Origin: Paenibacillus turpanensis
GTDB taxonomy: Bacteria; Bacillota; Bacilli; Paenibacillales; YIM-B00363
DNA length: 64,000 bases
Direction of reading: 5' to 3'
Assembly (NCBI RefSeq): GCF_011421635.1
Contig: NZ_WTLI01000014.1
Location: 85,778 to 149,777 of the forward strand
A program made the translations under genes and the position numbers. This document shows positions 1 to 9,871 of this stretch, piece by piece (the first letter of the stretch is position 1; each line of letters starts with the position of its first letter). The notes beneath the pieces are model-generated. The model had not been told where the DNA came from. It was given only the letters and a program-made list of their open reading frames with translations, and made no database searches.

Positions 1-2259
1 CAAATGTCCCGGAAGCGCCTCGCCGCCGACCATGACACGCAGCCCATCGAGACTGTCCGGCTGGTTTGTAAGTAAGCTATGCCATAAAGCGGGCGTTGCC
101 TGCATCGCCGTAATCTTATGTCTGGACAGAAGGCCAGCGAGCGCCGGAGGGTCCTGCACCTCTTCTTTCGCGGCGACGACAACACTTGCTCCGCTGAGCA
201 GCGGCAGGAACATTTCCAGCATGGAAATATCGAAGGCTACGGTCGTCACGGCAAGCAGCCGGTCCTTTTCCCCAAGAGCAAACCGTTCCTGCATGGAGAA
301 AAGGAAGTTAACCAGCCCTTCCATGGCAACGACGACGCCCTTCGGCTTCCCGGTTGATCCCGAGGTGTAGATCACGTAAGCTGGGCGCAGCAGTTCCGAG
401 CGGTTCATTGCCCTTCCCGCTTCGGCTTCGCTCACCCGAAGATTGTTTTGCGGCGAAGCCGCCAAGGCATCCACGGTGTCCGGCGCATCGACCGCCCACT
501 GCGGCGGAACCGCATCGCCAGCTGGCAGCAGGCTGAGCACTTCGGAAAGCCGTGCCGATAAACGGGCTGCCGTAAGCACACACACCGGCTTTGCATCCTC
601 GATCATGTATGCGATGCGATCCGCCGGATAGTCAAGATCAAGCGGCACATAGGCCGCGCCGCATTTTAAGACGGCCAGCATGCCGACGATCAGCTCCGGT
701 GAACGCGGCAGGGCGAGAGCAACGAGGCTCTCCGGCCCAACTCCCTGCTTCTGCAGCAGGTGAGCCAGCTGATTCGCGCGCTTGTTCAGCTTTGCATAGC
801 TGAAGGTCTGATCCTGCCACAGCACTGCAGGAGCATTCGGCGTCCGGGCGGCCTGCGCCTCGAACAAACGCGGAACCGTAACGTTCGGAAGCGTTCGACG
901 CGTATCGTTCCACCCCGTCAGCACCAGCTCGCGTTCTTCAGGCAAGATTAGCTCCAATTCACTAACATAAGCCGAAGGCGCTGCGCCGGAGAGCGAATCG
1001 AGCAGGCGAAGCAAACGGCTTTGATGCGCCGCAGTTACCTCCCCGCTGTATGCCTCCGGATTCGCGTCGACATCAATTCGAATCCCCTTTCCATCCTGTC
1101 GATCATGTACGTTAATGGACAAATCGTCCACCGGGCCGGCGGATAAATTATGGGAAACCCCGCGGTAACCGGCAAACGTAAGGCCATAGTCAAAAGGCAT
1201 GATGTTCACCATCGGCCCGAACAAGCGCTGGTTATCCCCGAGCAGCTTCAAATCGCGCCGCATTTCTTCATGCCGGTATTTCTGGCGCCGCTTTGCCTCT
1301 CGAACTTCGCCGGCAATATGCCCGATCAGCTCCGCTACCGTCATATCCGCCCGCACCGTAAGGCGCAGCGGCACAATGTTCATCACCATGCCGGGGACAT
1401 TAATCGCGGCCGAGCCCATCCGGCCCATCATCGGAAGCCCGAGCACAATGTCCTGCGAGCCTGTGATACGGTGCAAATAAATCGCGATGGCGGCAATTAC
1501 CGCGTCATGCCAGCTGCCCGCTGCGCTCTTCGCCAGCTCCTCCAGCCGGGGAGCCGCCTGCGGCAGTAAATGCCCGCTGCGGCGGATAAATGTTTCCGAA
1601 GTGCGGGGAGCACGCTCCGCCAAGCTCACCACCTCGGGCCGATCCTCAAACCGATCCAGCCAAAAGCGGCGGTCCTGCTCATATTTCTCCGAAGCCCGGT
1701 ATGCCTCATCCTCCTGCAGGACACGCTCCAAGGAGCCGAAGCCGCCTTTTTCCAGAGCACGGTTATCCACAAGGGCTGTATAAATTTTAGCCACCCGCTG
1801 TGCGATCAGGGCAAAACCAAACCCATCCATCACCGCATGATGAATGCGCTGGTACCACAGGTACCGGCTTGGCGTCACCTGAAGCAGCGCCTCGGTGAAG
1901 AGCGGATCGCGCGTAAGGTCAACCGGCTTCGCCATATCGCGGCGCATCCACGCCTGGGCCGCCTCCAGCGGGTCGGCTTCCGAGCTCACATCGATCCGAT
2001 GCAGCGTCCACTCCGGCGCTTCCTCCTCCACCGTCTGCCACGGACCCTCCGCATCCTCGCCAAAACGTATGCGCAGCGCCTCCGTCTCTTGGATCGTCTG
2101 GCGCAGCGCCTGCTCGAACCGGACAGCATCAAGAGGCCCGTCGATTTCGATATATTCCGCCGCATTAAAAATCGGATTGCCGGGGTCCAGCTGCTGCGCA
2201 AACCATATTCCGGCCTGCGCGCCGGACAACCGCCAGCGTACCGCTTGAGCCGTTGCCAT
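1..2259 (-). CDS. dhbF: Bacillibactin non-ribosomal peptide synthetase DhbF (N-terminal part, cut by window edge)
   Basis: The reading frame opens at an ATG at 2259, behind an AAAGGGGGG ribosome binding site, and stays open to the left edge (753 codons seen). Residues 1 to about 430 form a condensation domain: it starts LSGAQAGIWFAQQLDPG, as EntF/DhbF proteins do, and carries the catalytic motif HHAVMDG. An adenylation domain follows, with the phosphate-binding core TSGSTGKPKG near residue 635. In the known family, DhbF condenses dihydroxybenzoate, glycine and threonine and cyclises three units into bacillibactin; the first module loads glycine. It is the last visible gene of dhbACEBF, 15 bases after dhbB. 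The thiolation, second module and thioesterase domains must lie outside the window. Confidence in the family is high. Confidence 0.95.
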   Translation of the reverse strand, partial: MATAQAVRWRLSGAQAGIWFAQQLDPGNPIFNAAEYIEIDGPLDAVRFEQALRQTIQETEALRIRFGEDAEGPWQTVEEEAPEWTLHRIDVSSEADPLEAAQAWMRRDMAKPVDLTRDPLFTEALLQVTPSRYLWYQRIHHAVMDGFGFALIAQRVAKIYTALVDNRALEKGGFGSLERVLQEDEAYRASEKYEQDRRFWLDRFEDRPEVVSLAERAPRTSETFIRRSGHLLPQAAPRLEELAKSAAGSWHDAVIAAIAIYLHRITGSQDIVLGLPMMGRMGSAAINVPGMVMNIVPLRLTVRADMTVAELIGHIAGEVREAKRRQKYRHEEMRRDLKLLGDNQRLFGPMVNIMPFDYGLTFAGYRGVSHNLSAGPVDDLSINVHDRQDGKGIRIDVDANPEAYSGEVTAAHQSRLLRLLDSLSGAAPSAYVSELELILPEERELVLTGWNDTRRTLPNVTVPRLFEAQAARTPNAPAVLWQDQTFSYAKLNKRANQLAHLLQKQGVGPESLVALALPRSPELIVGMLAVLKCGAAYVPLDLDYPADRIAYMIEDAKPVCVLTAARLSARLSEVLSLLPAGDAVPPQWAVDAPDTVDALAASPQNNLRVSEAEAGRAMNRSELLRPAYVIYTSGSTGKPKGVVVAMEGLVNFLFSMQERFALGEKDRLLAVTTVAFDISMLEMFLPLLSGASVVVAAKEEVQDPPALAGLLSRHKITAMQATPALWHSLLTNQPDSLDGLRVMVGGEALPGHL

Positions 2260-2274
2260 ATGACGCCCCCCTTT

Positions 2275-3207
2275 CTACCTCAAATAATCTGCGTTCGGCA
2301 GTACCAACTGCGCCTGCCCCGATAACAGCTTCCACCAGCGGGATAATGTCGGCTCTTCCGCAAGCTCCACGAAAGTAACCTCCGCGCCTTCGCGGCGCCA
2401 TTTTTCCACTAGACTCATCATCCGCACCGAATCTAATCCCAAATCCATCAAGTTATCCTCGTCGGCGATGACCTTGCTCTCCACTCCGAGCAGCTCGGCA
2501 ACCTGCCGGCGAATTTCCGGCTCCGAAAACGCCCCTGCCTCCGAAGCCACCGCTCCCGCCTGCACCGCAGCATTCCCGAGCGCTTCCAGCACCTGCGATG
2601 TCGTTGTCACGACGGCACAGCGCTCCGCCGCATATTTCAGCGCCATTAGATGGTAGTCCTCAGAGAAATCGGCCAAGGCATCCGCGATGAAAAACGGCTC
2701 GATATCCTTCATAAACGCCTCGGATGCGCTCAATAAGCAGCCGATATGCGCGTACACCCCGCACACCATCAGCTGATCGCGGCCTTGTTCAATCAGAAGG
2801 TCATGCAGGTTCGTTTTTTGAAAAGCGCTGTAACGCCATTTGGTGAGCAAAATGTTCTTCTCCGACGGCTCGAGCGCCTGCACGATGGCCTTCGGCTCCT
2901 CCCCGCCAGGGATGCCGTTGCCCCAGAAGTCCTGAAGCAGTCCACGCTGCTCCAGTGTCTGCGCACCCGGCTGCGCCGAGTAAATGACGGGGATGCCCAG
3001 CTCGTCGCAGCGCTGCTTAAGCGCTTGGATATGTACAATTAATTCGTTTAAGGGTGATGCATCCGGCGTGAATGCCGCCAAAAAGTAGTTTTGCATGTCA
3101 TGTATTAAAAGAGCTGCACGCTTCGGATCGGGTGTCCAATTTACTTTATTTGCTGGCAGCTCGGATGCTTTCGGCATTGGATACGGGGTAATTTTTGGAA
3201 TCGCCAT
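2275..3207 (-). CDS. dhbB: Isochorismatase / aryl carrier protein DhbB
   Basis: 310 aa bifunctional protein. Residues 1 to about 210 are an isochorismatase domain (LIHDMQNYF with the catalytic Asp, and VCGVYAHIGCL). The C-terminal 75 residues are an aryl carrier domain with the phosphopantetheine site DLGLDSVRMM. The hydrolase turns isochorismate into 2,3-dihydro-2,3-dihydroxybenzoate, and the carrier domain holds the dihydroxybenzoyl thioester passed to DhbF. It begins 7 bases after the dhbE stop, so the two are probably translated together. Length and domain order match DhbB/EntB. Confidence 0.96.
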   Translation of the reverse strand: MAIPKITPYPMPKASELPANKVNWTPDPKRAALLIHDMQNYFLAAFTPDASPLNELIVHIQALKQRCDELGIPVIYSAQPGAQTLEQRGLLQDFWGNGIPGGEEPKAIVQALEPSEKNILLTKWRYSAFQKTNLHDLLIEQGRDQLMVCGVYAHIGCLLSASEAFMKDIEPFFIADALADFSEDYHLMALKYAAERCAVVTTTSQVLEALGNAAVQAGAVASEAGAFSEPEIRRQVAELLGVESKVIADEDNLMDLGLDSVRMMSLVEKWRREGAEVTFVELAEEPTLSRWWKLLSGQAQLVLPNADYLR

Positions 3208-3214
3208 GGACGAG

Positions 3215-4987
3215 TCACTTCCTCTCTAAAGTTAAAAGCTCCGTTATTTTTCTGCGCAAATCCTTTTTGCTGACCTTGCCGAACGCGGTCTTCGGGAACG
3301 CCTCCGCGTATTCGACACGGTCGGGAATTTTATATGCAGCGACGCCGCGTCCCCGCAGGAAGGCTCTCAGCTCGGCGGCTGACGGCTTCGGCTCGCGGGC
3401 GATGACGAAGGCGCAGGTGCGCTCGCCGAGAAAATCATCGGGCATCGAGACGACAGCCGCATCATGGATGGCCGGATGCGCCAGCAGGTGATTTTCGATT
3501 TCTTCGGCCGCTACCTTTTCGCCGCCCCGATTGATTTGATCCTTCACGCGGCCTTCCACGATAATGTATCCCTGCGGCGTCAGGCGAACGACGTCGCCCG
3601 TGCGGTAAAAGCCGTCGCTCGTAAACGCCTTGGCGTTGTGCTCCTCCGCCTTGTAGTAGCCGCGAATCGTATACGGGCCTCGCGTCAGCAGCTGCCCCGT
3701 TTCACCCGGCTCGACCTCGCGGTCGTCCTCATCGACGATCCGCAGCTCGTCATACGCCGACATCGGCCGGCCCTGCGTATGGATCACGATCTCCTCCGGG
3801 TCGTCGAGCCGCGTATAATTGACGAGCCCTTCGGCCATGCCGAACACCTGCTGCAGCTGGCAGCCGAGCACCGGCTTCACGCGGCGAGCCGCTTCGGCGC
3901 TGAATTTGGCTCCGCCGACCTGCAGCACCTGCAGGCTGGACAGGTCCGCCGTGCGCGTCGCCACCGCCTCCAGCCACATCAACGCCAGCGGCGGAACAAG
4001 CGCCGTAATCGTTACCCGCTCGCGTTCGATGAGCGGGAACGCTTCGTCGGCGCTCGGCCCCGGGCTGAGCACGACGGTGCCGCCGGCGTACAGCGTCCCG
4101 AGCGCTCCCGGGGAGCTGAGCGGGAAATTATGCGCCACCGGCAGCGCCGCCAGGTATACGCTGGTTTCGTCGAGCCCGCACACGTCGACGCTTGCCTTGA
4201 GGCTGTAAATGTAGTCGTCATGCGTGCGCGGAATCAGCTTGGGCAGGCCGGTGCTGCCACCGGACAGCTGGAACAGCGCCACGTCGCTGGATCTCACTAG
4301 CGGCAGGGCTTGCCCCGGGCTAGAGGCCTCCGCAGCTTCCGTTACCTCCACGCTCATATCGCTTAGAGCCGCTGCGGTTTCCCCAGCTGCGGCATCGCTC
4401 CGCTTCCCTGCGATAACAAGCGCCCCAGCCCCTGCTCCAGGCTTCGCGGCTTGTTCGGCTGCGGCCCCTTTCGCATACACCTCATCCAAGCCAACCTGGC
4501 CGCCCTCGGGCACCCCCGCTACGATGACTTGCCGCAGCTGTGGTACCTCCTGCTGCACTTCAGCTGCGAGCTTGCGGTAATCGAAGCCGCCAAATTTATC
4601 GGGAATCACATAAGCCGCAGCTTCTGCGAATTGGCTGAAATATTTGATTTCACTGCTTCGATGCGAAGGAAGCGCCATAATCGGTTTCGCTCCCAGCCGA
4701 AACAATCCGAAGACCACTTCAATAAAGGCAGAACGATTGGGCAGCTGGACCACGACCCGATCCTTCGATCGAATTCCCAGCGCCGCAAAACCATACGCTA
4801 AACGGTCCGCTCTTTGATCGAGCTCCTTATAGGTCAGCCGCTCGTCACCGGAGACGACGGCTGTACGCTCCCCGAACCGCTCCGCGCGATCGCGCAGCAG
4901 CTCGCCAAACGTAATCCCCTCCCAGCAGCCGGTCTGCCGGTAATAGTCTGCTAGCTCTGCCGGCCAAGCCGGACAATCTGACAGCAT
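3215..4987 (-). CDS. dhbE: 2,3-dihydroxybenzoate-AMP ligase DhbE
   Basis: Stand-alone adenylation enzyme that activates 2,3-dihydroxybenzoate and loads it on DhbB. I chose the ATG at 4987 because AGGAGGG lies just upstream; the protein then begins [16 protein letters not shown], like family members. The longer frame to 5182 has no family-like sequence. Key motifs are [10 protein letters not shown] (ATP phosphates), [11 protein letters not shown] (aryl pocket), [24 protein letters not shown] and the C-terminal Lys in [10 protein letters not shown]. At 590 aa it is about 50 residues longer than B. subtilis DhbE as I recall it. The excess is an Ala/Gly/Glu-rich segment just before the ATP motif, at residues about 190-245. 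Confidence 0.95.
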   Translation of the reverse strand: MLSDCPAWPAELADYYRQTGCWEGITFGELLRDRAERFGERTAVVSGDERLTYKELDQRADRLAYGFAALGIRSKDRVVVQLPNRSAFIEVVFGLFRLGAKPIMALPSHRSSEIKYFSQFAEAAAYVIPDKFGGFDYRKLAAEVQQEVPQLRQVIVAGVPEGGQVGLDEVYAKGAAAEQAAKPGAGAGALVIAGKRSDAAAGETAAALSDMSVEVTEAAEASSPGQALPLVRSSDVALFQLSGGSTGLPKLIPRTHDDYIYSLKASVDVCGLDETSVYLAALPVAHNFPLSSPGALGTLYAGGTVVLSPGPSADEAFPLIERERVTITALVPPLALMWLEAVATRTADLSSLQVLQVGGAKFSAEAARRVKPVLGCQLQQVFGMAEGLVNYTRLDDPEEIVIHTQGRPMSAYDELRIVDEDDREVEPGETGQLLTRGPYTIRGYYKAEEHNAKAFTSDGFYRTGDVVRLTPQGYIIVEGRVKDQINRGGEKVAAEEIENHLLAHPAIHDAAVVSMPDDFLGERTCAFVIAREPKPSAAELRAFLRGRGVAAYKIPDRVEYAEAFPKTAFGKVSKKDLRRKITELLTLERK

Positions 4988-5249
4988 GAATTTCCCTCCT
5001 ATAAACTCGTTCCATAAGCCGCCCCAAAAGGGCTTGATATGTACTTGCTTGCAGTACATCCCATTCACTTTTCCAGTTACCATGCACCACGATTTCCTGG
5101 GCATGGCCTGGATTCGATTCGATTCGTTGTATTTTCCGAAACCTTTCGTCGGTGCCCACACTTCCTGCCTATCCCGAAGCATCCCGCGCCCTTCAAAGTC
5201 TGTCGCGGGCTCTCTCTATTTTCTATCCATGGCTTTTCAGCCGTTTCTC
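4988..5249 (-). other. 262-base gap inside the dhb operon
   Basis: This gap between dhbC and dhbE is the only large one in an otherwise tight operon. It holds a short inverted repeat (GTACT-N7-AGTAC at 5041-5057) and a weak GC hairpin near 5020, but no terminator with a T-run and no recognisable riboswitch. An open frame crosses it as an upstream extension of dhbE, but that extension lacks family similarity. It may hold an RNA-processing or internal promoter element; I cannot show either. Confidence 0.4.
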
Positions 5250-6431
5250 CTAAATGCGATCCAGCCCCATAGCGTTCAGCATCGTGCGGAATTTTGCCGA
5301 CGTTTCCTTCAGCTCATCCTCCGGCTTCGATGCGCCGACGATCCCCGCTCCGGCAAACAGCCGCAGAAACCGCCCGCTGACCTCGGCACAGCGGATCGTG
5401 ACGATCCACTCGCCATTCCCGCTCGCATCACACCACCCGACCATCCCAGTAAAAAAGCCGCGGTCAAACGGCTCGATCTGCTGGATCGCCTGCCTTGCCA
5501 AGTCCGTCGGAGTCCCGCAAACGGCCGGTGTCGGATGCAGTGCTGCAGCAAGCTCCAAGGAGGTCGTCGCCGGATCAAGCAAATCGCCCTTAATCTCTGT
5601 GGATAAGTGCCACATCGTCGGTGTTTGCAGCAGCGACGGGCGATCCGGCACATCAAGCGTCCGGCAGAAGGGCCGAAGTGCTTCGGCAACCGCCTGAATG
5701 ACGACGGCATGCTCATGCAGGTCCTTTTCGGAGACGAGCAGGGCCACTGCGCGGCGCTGGTCCTCCTCAGGGTCCGCACTGCGAGCCGCCGAGCCGGCCA
5801 GCGGATTCGCCACGACCTGAAGGCCTTTCCGCGAGACAAGCAGCTCCGGACTCGCGCCGACCAGCGTGCTTTGCGGCAAAGGAACCGCAAAGGTATATCC
5901 GCGAGGGTTGCTGCGCGCCAGGTTGCGCAGCAGCACCGCGGGGTCGACGGCCGCCGCCGAGGTCAGCTGCAGTGTCCGCGAAAGCACAATTTTGCTGAAC
6001 TCGCCGTCTTGAATACGGCTGACCGCCTCCGCTACGCCGCTCATGTATCCTTCCTGCGCCGGAACCTCCGCGATATCAATAACGGAGCCCGCCGATTCCC
6101 GCTTCGACGGCTCCTCACTAGAAGTCGACGGCTCCGCCCGGCGAACACTTACCGGCACGACCAGCTTGGCCGGCTTCGCCGGATCAAAAGGCACGGCACC
6201 CACCACAATCGGGTTGGTCACGCCTTTCCGCTTCGCGTCATCCCACGCTTTGGCCACATCCCGCGATAAAGCGGCGAGCTTATCCGGCTCCTCTGACGCT
6301 GCCACCGCGACAAGCTCACCTTCCGTAAGCAGCATCCCTTGAGGAGAAGACAGAAAAAAACAATCGTCCGGCCGATAGCCATCAATCAAAGATTCATCCG
6401 AGGAAGTAAGCACTACTTGACGCTGCACCAT
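5250..6431 (-). CDS. dhbC: Isochorismate synthase DhbC
   Basis: 393 aa member of the chorismate-binding (MenF/EntC/DhbC) family. It isomerises chorismate to isochorismate, the first committed step to 2,3-dihydroxybenzoate. The C-terminal two thirds carry the family signatures: [21 protein letters not shown], the conserved segment [31 protein letters not shown] and [15 protein letters not shown] (Mg2+ and substrate binding). The start [15 protein letters not shown] follows the dhbA stop by 23 bases. Length matches the Bacillus enzyme. Confidence 0.95.
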   Translation of the reverse strand: MVQRQVVLTSSDESLIDGYRPDDCFFLSSPQGMLLTEGELVAVAASEEPDKLAALSRDVAKAWDDAKRKGVTNPIVVGAVPFDPAKPAKLVVPVSVRRAEPSTSSEEPSKRESAGSVIDIAEVPAQEGYMSGVAEAVSRIQDGEFSKIVLSRTLQLTSAAAVDPAVLLRNLARSNPRGYTFAVPLPQSTLVGASPELLVSRKGLQVVANPLAGSAARSADPEEDQRRAVALLVSEKDLHEHAVVIQAVAEALRPFCRTLDVPDRPSLLQTPTMWHLSTEIKGDLLDPATTSLELAAALHPTPAVCGTPTDLARQAIQQIEPFDRGFFTGMVGWCDASGNGEWIVTIRCAEVSGRFLRLFAGAGIVGASKPEDELKETSAKFRTMLNAMGLDRI

Positions 6432-6454
6432 GTTCCCAACCTCCAGCTCTATTT

Positions 6455-7240
6455 TTAGACGCCTAACGTTGCGCCTCCATCTACCCGTAAATCATGCATC
6501 GTAATATGCTTTGCTGCGTCGGACAGCAGAAACAGCACCGCATCCGCAATATCGTCCGGCTCTGCCAGCCGCCTCAGCGGAATACCCGTCTTATACGCCT
6601 CCAGCGAGCCCGCAATCGTCTGCTCCGGTCCCCCTCCATTCGTCCACATGGAGCGAAGCATGTCCGTATCCGTGGAGCCCGGCGACACGACATTACAGCG
6701 AATACGGTACTGCGCCACTTCAAGACCTAAGCATTTGGTAAAATGGGTCGCCGCCGCCTTCGATGCAGCATAAGCGGCCATCCCCATGCGCGGTACAGCG
6801 GCAGCATTGGAGCTGACCGTGACGATCGAGCCTTCTTCACGGGTGATCATTCGTCCCACGACAGCCCTTGATACGTAAAAAACGCCCATGGTATTGACCG
6901 CAAAGGTTGCCGCCCAATCCTCATCACGGTACGCCGCGATGTCCCCCATACGGAGCACGCCCGCAGCATTGACCAACGCATAAATCGGTCCGAGCTCGTT
7001 CTCGACTCGTTCTACGGCAGCATTCACGGAGGAGCTGTCAGTGACGTCCACCGCATAAGCCCCGCATCGAAGTCCCGCCGCAGCAAGCTCCGCCTGAACC
7101 TGGCGAAGCCCCGATTCCTCACGGTCCACAAGAGCGAGCACTGCCCCCTGCTTGGCCAGTTCGACGGCCACCGTTCTACCGATGCCTCGAGCAGCCCCTG
7201 TAACCAGTGCAACCCGATTATTTCGATTCAGACCCTTCAC
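6455..7240 (-). CDS. dhbA: 2,3-dihydro-2,3-dihydroxybenzoate dehydrogenase DhbA
   Basis: 261 aa short-chain dehydrogenase and first gene of the siderophore operon. The Rossmann motif TGAARGIG is at residues 16-23, NAAG near 90, and the catalytic pair YAASKAA near 160. The C terminus HDLRVDGGATLGV is typical of DhbA/EntA. It oxidises 2,3-dihydro-2,3-dihydroxybenzoate to 2,3-dihydroxybenzoate using NAD+. A Fur-box-like site lies 40-54 bases upstream of the ATG, and a second one lies within a promoter about 260 bases upstream. Confidence 0.95.
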   Translation of the reverse strand: MKGLNRNNRVALVTGAARGIGRTVAVELAKQGAVLALVDREESGLRQVQAELAAAGLRCGAYAVDVTDSSSVNAAVERVENELGPIYALVNAAGVLRMGDIAAYRDEDWAATFAVNTMGVFYVSRAVVGRMITREEGSIVTVSSNAAAVPRMGMAAYAASKAAATHFTKCLGLEVAQYRIRCNVVSPGSTDTDMLRSMWTNGGGPEQTIAGSLEAYKTGIPLRRLAEPDDIADAVLFLLSDAAKHITMHDLRVDGGATLGV

Positions 7241-7279
7241 CTGCTTCCTGCCTTTCTCGCAAAAAACGACAAATAATAA

Positions 7280-7294
7280 TGAATTTCATTCTCA
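7280..7294 (-). promoter_or_regulatory. Proximal Fur-box-like site in the dhbA leader
   Basis: TGAATTTCATTCTCA fits the 7-1-7 Fur pattern TGATAAT-N-ATTATCA at most positions outside the centre. It is inside the transcribed leader, if the promoter at 7497-7525 is used, and could act as a roadblock or serve a second, nearer start. Confidence 0.5.
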
Positions 7295-7496
7295 ATAAAA
7301 GAAATAAAAAAAAGTTGTCGGCTATTCAATCGCTACATTACCCCAACCTGTCGGAATAAAATTTTATAAAAGGCGCATCACCTGTACCTCCGCTTGATCC
7401 TCCTGTCTTCGAATGTAAACATAAAGGCATGCCAAAATAAGGCCCAGGCCAAGCACCTATCATTTCATTGCTTGCACTTCCCCCCATCCATCCGAT

Positions 7497-7525
7497 ATTA
7501 TATTGATAATGATTCTCAACACCAA
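7497..7525 (-). promoter_or_regulatory. Fur-controlled promoter of the dhb operon
   Basis: Read on the minus strand: -35 TTGGTG (7520-7525), a 17-base spacer, and -10 TATAAT (7497-7502). The spacer contains the Fur box TGAGAATCATTATCA (7504-7518), 14 of 15 against the 7-1-7 consensus. Repressor binding would block both promoter elements. It implies a leader of roughly 250 bases before dhbA. Fur repression of catechol siderophore genes is established; its use here is inferred. Confidence 0.8.
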
Positions 7526-7689
7526 TTATAGAAAATGGATAGAGGAAGAAACATAGACAATTTCCGGTTTTATTTTGGACTATATCCAGTTTTTAAAAAT
7601 AAATAAGCAGTCACCTAACACCTTCTAGGCGTTTTCCCCATAATGTGTAAGTGTTCAGTTCGATTTACTTAAAAAATGGAGGAATTTGA

Positions 7690-7974
7690 ATGTATTCAAC
7701 ATACCCTGGGGGATTACAGTGGAGCCACATGCAGCCGACTTATCAAGGTGTTCAAATCACGCCGCAGCCTTATCAGCAACCTTACCAGCTAAAACAAAAC
7801 GTGCTGTCGGCTGTAGAGCCTTTTGTTCAGTACGGCTTGAGAGAAGCCAAAGTAACCTCGGTTCAGCATGCTTTTAGAGAAGTGGCGGCCATTGCTTATT
7901 TAATGGGGGCAGGAGTAAACCCGAACACAGCTTATCGCATCGTTGAGTCGTGGGAAATAAATGAGGTTTTTTAA
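7690..7974 (+). CDS. Small hypothetical protein with Gln/Pro-rich N terminus
   Basis: 94 aa, ATG preceded by ATGGAGGAATTTGA, a good ribosome binding site. The first 35 residues are rich in Tyr, Gln and Pro (QPYQQPYQ). The rest looks like a small helical domain ending AYRIVESWEINEVF. I do not recognise a named family. It is divergent from dhbA, and the Fur box at 7504 lies 172 bases upstream, so joint iron control is possible but unproven. A terminator follows at 8116. Confidence 0.6.
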   Translation: MYSTYPGGLQWSHMQPTYQGVQITPQPYQQPYQLKQNVLSAVEPFVQYGLREAKVTSVQHAFREVAAIAYLMGAGVNPNTAYRIVESWEINEVF

Positions 7975-8115
7975 CGCCGAGAAGATTGCTTCTCACTAGG
8001 ATTAACACCCGGAACCCCGGGCTTGGAGAAAATGTGTTCATGGGCTGTAATGGCGTCTTGAACAAATCACCCCAGGGCAGAGTATCTGCTTTCACCTAAT
8101 GCAAATCTAAAATCC

Positions 8116-8158
8116 AAAGCAGCCTTGCCCTCCAACTGGGATAAAGCTGCTTTTTTTT
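8116..8158 (+). terminator. Terminator after the 94-aa gene
   Basis: AAAGCAGC (8116-8123) pairs with GCTGCTTT (8146-8153) and runs into an eight-T tract on the plus strand. It may also serve the minus-strand transporter gene, whose stop is at 8170. Confidence 0.75.
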
Positions 8159-8169
8159 CCTCTCCACAT

Positions 8170-9729
8170 TTAAGGTCGCAGCTCTCCCTCCTCCTCGATC
8201 CATTTTTCAATACGCTGAAGCCTTCTTCTTTCCTTCCGCTCCATTTCCTTAACCTCCTCCTTCAGTGCTTTATTGATCGAGATGATCATTAAAATCATAA
8301 TCACGGAAAAAGGAAGCGCCATAACGATGGAAGCCGTCTGGACGCCGTTCAGTCCCCCGCTTAGCAGAAGCACCGAGGCAATCGCCGATACGAGAATCCC
8401 CCAAATGAATTTGATGGACTTCTTCGGATGATCGGAACCGTTAGAGGTCAGCATTCCTAAGACAAAGGTGGCGGAATCCGCTGACGTAATAAAGAACGTA
8501 ATAATCAGCAGTGTTGCCAGAATGATAACAATGGAGCTTAACGGAAGCTGCTGAAGCATCACAAACAGCGCTAACGTCATGTCCTCGTTTACGGCTTCCG
8601 AAATTTTTCGCCCCACGAACATTTCATGTTGTAAGGCAGTCCCGCCAAACGCAGAAAACCAAATCATGCTGAGAAAAGTCGGAACGAACAAGACGCCCGT
8701 CACGAATTCGCGGATGGTCCGCCCTTTTGACACCCGAGCAATGAAGCTCCCTACGAACGGGGACCATAAAATCCACCATGCCCAATAGAAGATGGTCCAT
8801 GCGCCGACGAATGTACGCTCCGTAAACGGGGTCATCCGGAAGCTCATCGGAATCAGATTCCCTATATAGGATCCAATCGTCGTCGTTAAAGCCTCGATGA
8901 TAAAGAAGGTCGGTCCCATCACGATGACGAAAAGCAGCAGCAGCGACGCGAAGCCTAAGTTCAGATTACTCAAATACTTAATTCCTTTATCGAGACCCGT
9001 CGATGCAGAAATAAGAAACAGCACGGTGACGACAAGCACGATCAGCAGCTGGCTGCTAATCGTCCGCGGCACACCAACCAAAAAATGAAGGCCGCCGTTA
9101 ATTTGCATGGCCCCGAGGCCCAGAGAAGTGGCGACTCCAAACACCGTCGCGATGACGGCAAAGCTGTCGATTGCTTTACCTAATCCGCCATTGACCCGAT
9201 CGCCCAGTAACGGATACAGCGTGGCGCTGATTAGATTAGAGCGTCCCTTGCGAAAATTTGCATAGGCCAGACCTAATGCACTTACTGTATATATCGCCCA
9301 TGGCTGCAGTCCCCAGTGAAAGAAGGAATACCGAAGCGCGGCCTGAGCGGCCTGAGGGGTACTGCCTTGAATCCCTTCCGGGGGAGATAAATAATGGTAG
9401 ACCGGCTCGGCCACCCCCCAAAACACCAGACCGATGCCCATTCCTGCAGAAAACAGCATCGCCAACCATGTAAAGTAGGAATATTCGGGCTCATCATCAT
9501 CCTGCCCCAGTCTTATTTTGCCGTAGCGGCTAAAGGCCAGAATAAGCGCAAACACGAGGAACAGAAAAGTCGTAATGAGATAATACCAGCCAAAGGTTTT
9601 CGTTATGAAGGCCAGAGCTTGGGCGGCGACGTCGGCCAGTTGATCGGGCATCAAAAATCCCCATAATACGAATAAGGAAGCTACGGCTACGGAGACGTAG
9701 AACACTACTCCAACTTTACCTTGCTGCAT
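8170..9729 (-). CDS. BCCT-family transporter (glycine betaine/choline type, OpuD-like)
   Basis: 519 aa, about 12 predicted membrane helices. The family signature GMGIGLVFWGVAEP is near residue 100, and WAWWILWSPFVG, the central tryptophan-rich motif, is near 320. BCCT carriers import quaternary ammonium osmolytes by Na+ or H+ symport; the length matches OpuD/BetL. The C terminus is a charged cytosolic tail (KEEVKEMERKERRRLQRIEK), the region that senses osmotic stress in some relatives. It is a single gene. Substrate cannot be fixed from sequence. Confidence 0.93.
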   Translation of the reverse strand: MQQGKVGVVFYVSVAVASLFVLWGFLMPDQLADVAAQALAFITKTFGWYYLITTFLFLVFALILAFSRYGKIRLGQDDDEPEYSYFTWLAMLFSAGMGIGLVFWGVAEPVYHYLSPPEGIQGSTPQAAQAALRYSFFHWGLQPWAIYTVSALGLAYANFRKGRSNLISATLYPLLGDRVNGGLGKAIDSFAVIATVFGVATSLGLGAMQINGGLHFLVGVPRTISSQLLIVLVVTVLFLISASTGLDKGIKYLSNLNLGFASLLLLFVIVMGPTFFIIEALTTTIGSYIGNLIPMSFRMTPFTERTFVGAWTIFYWAWWILWSPFVGSFIARVSKGRTIREFVTGVLFVPTFLSMIWFSAFGGTALQHEMFVGRKISEAVNEDMTLALFVMLQQLPLSSIVIILATLLIITFFITSADSATFVLGMLTSNGSDHPKKSIKFIWGILVSAIASVLLLSGGLNGVQTASIVMALPFSVIMILMIISINKALKEEVKEMERKERRRLQRIEKWIEEEGELRP

Positions 9730-9790
9730 GAAATCTCCCCCATATGGTTTTATAAGGTTACTCTTCCATTTCTCCTCTCTGTGTATTCAA

Positions 9791-9823
9791 AAAAATAAAC
9801 CCCTCGAGTAAAAACTCGGGGGT
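9791..9823 (-). terminator. Terminator of the PH-domain gene pair
   Basis: On the minus strand the stem AACCCCCGAGT / ACTCGAGGGGTT (9798-9823, one bulge) is followed by TTATTTTT. It sits about 50 bases after the stop at 9872. Confidence 0.75.
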
Positions 9824-9871
9824 TGGGGGTTGGTAAGCAAGGTGCCGTACCTCGCGATTTTATTTGCCTTG

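Noticed and set aside
4988..5182. 65-residue N-terminal extension of DhbE
   Set aside because: Family members start at the internal Met at 4987, where a strong ribosome binding site is found.
9236..9500. Plus- and minus-strand short frames inside the BCCT gene
   Set aside because: Shadows of the transporter gene.
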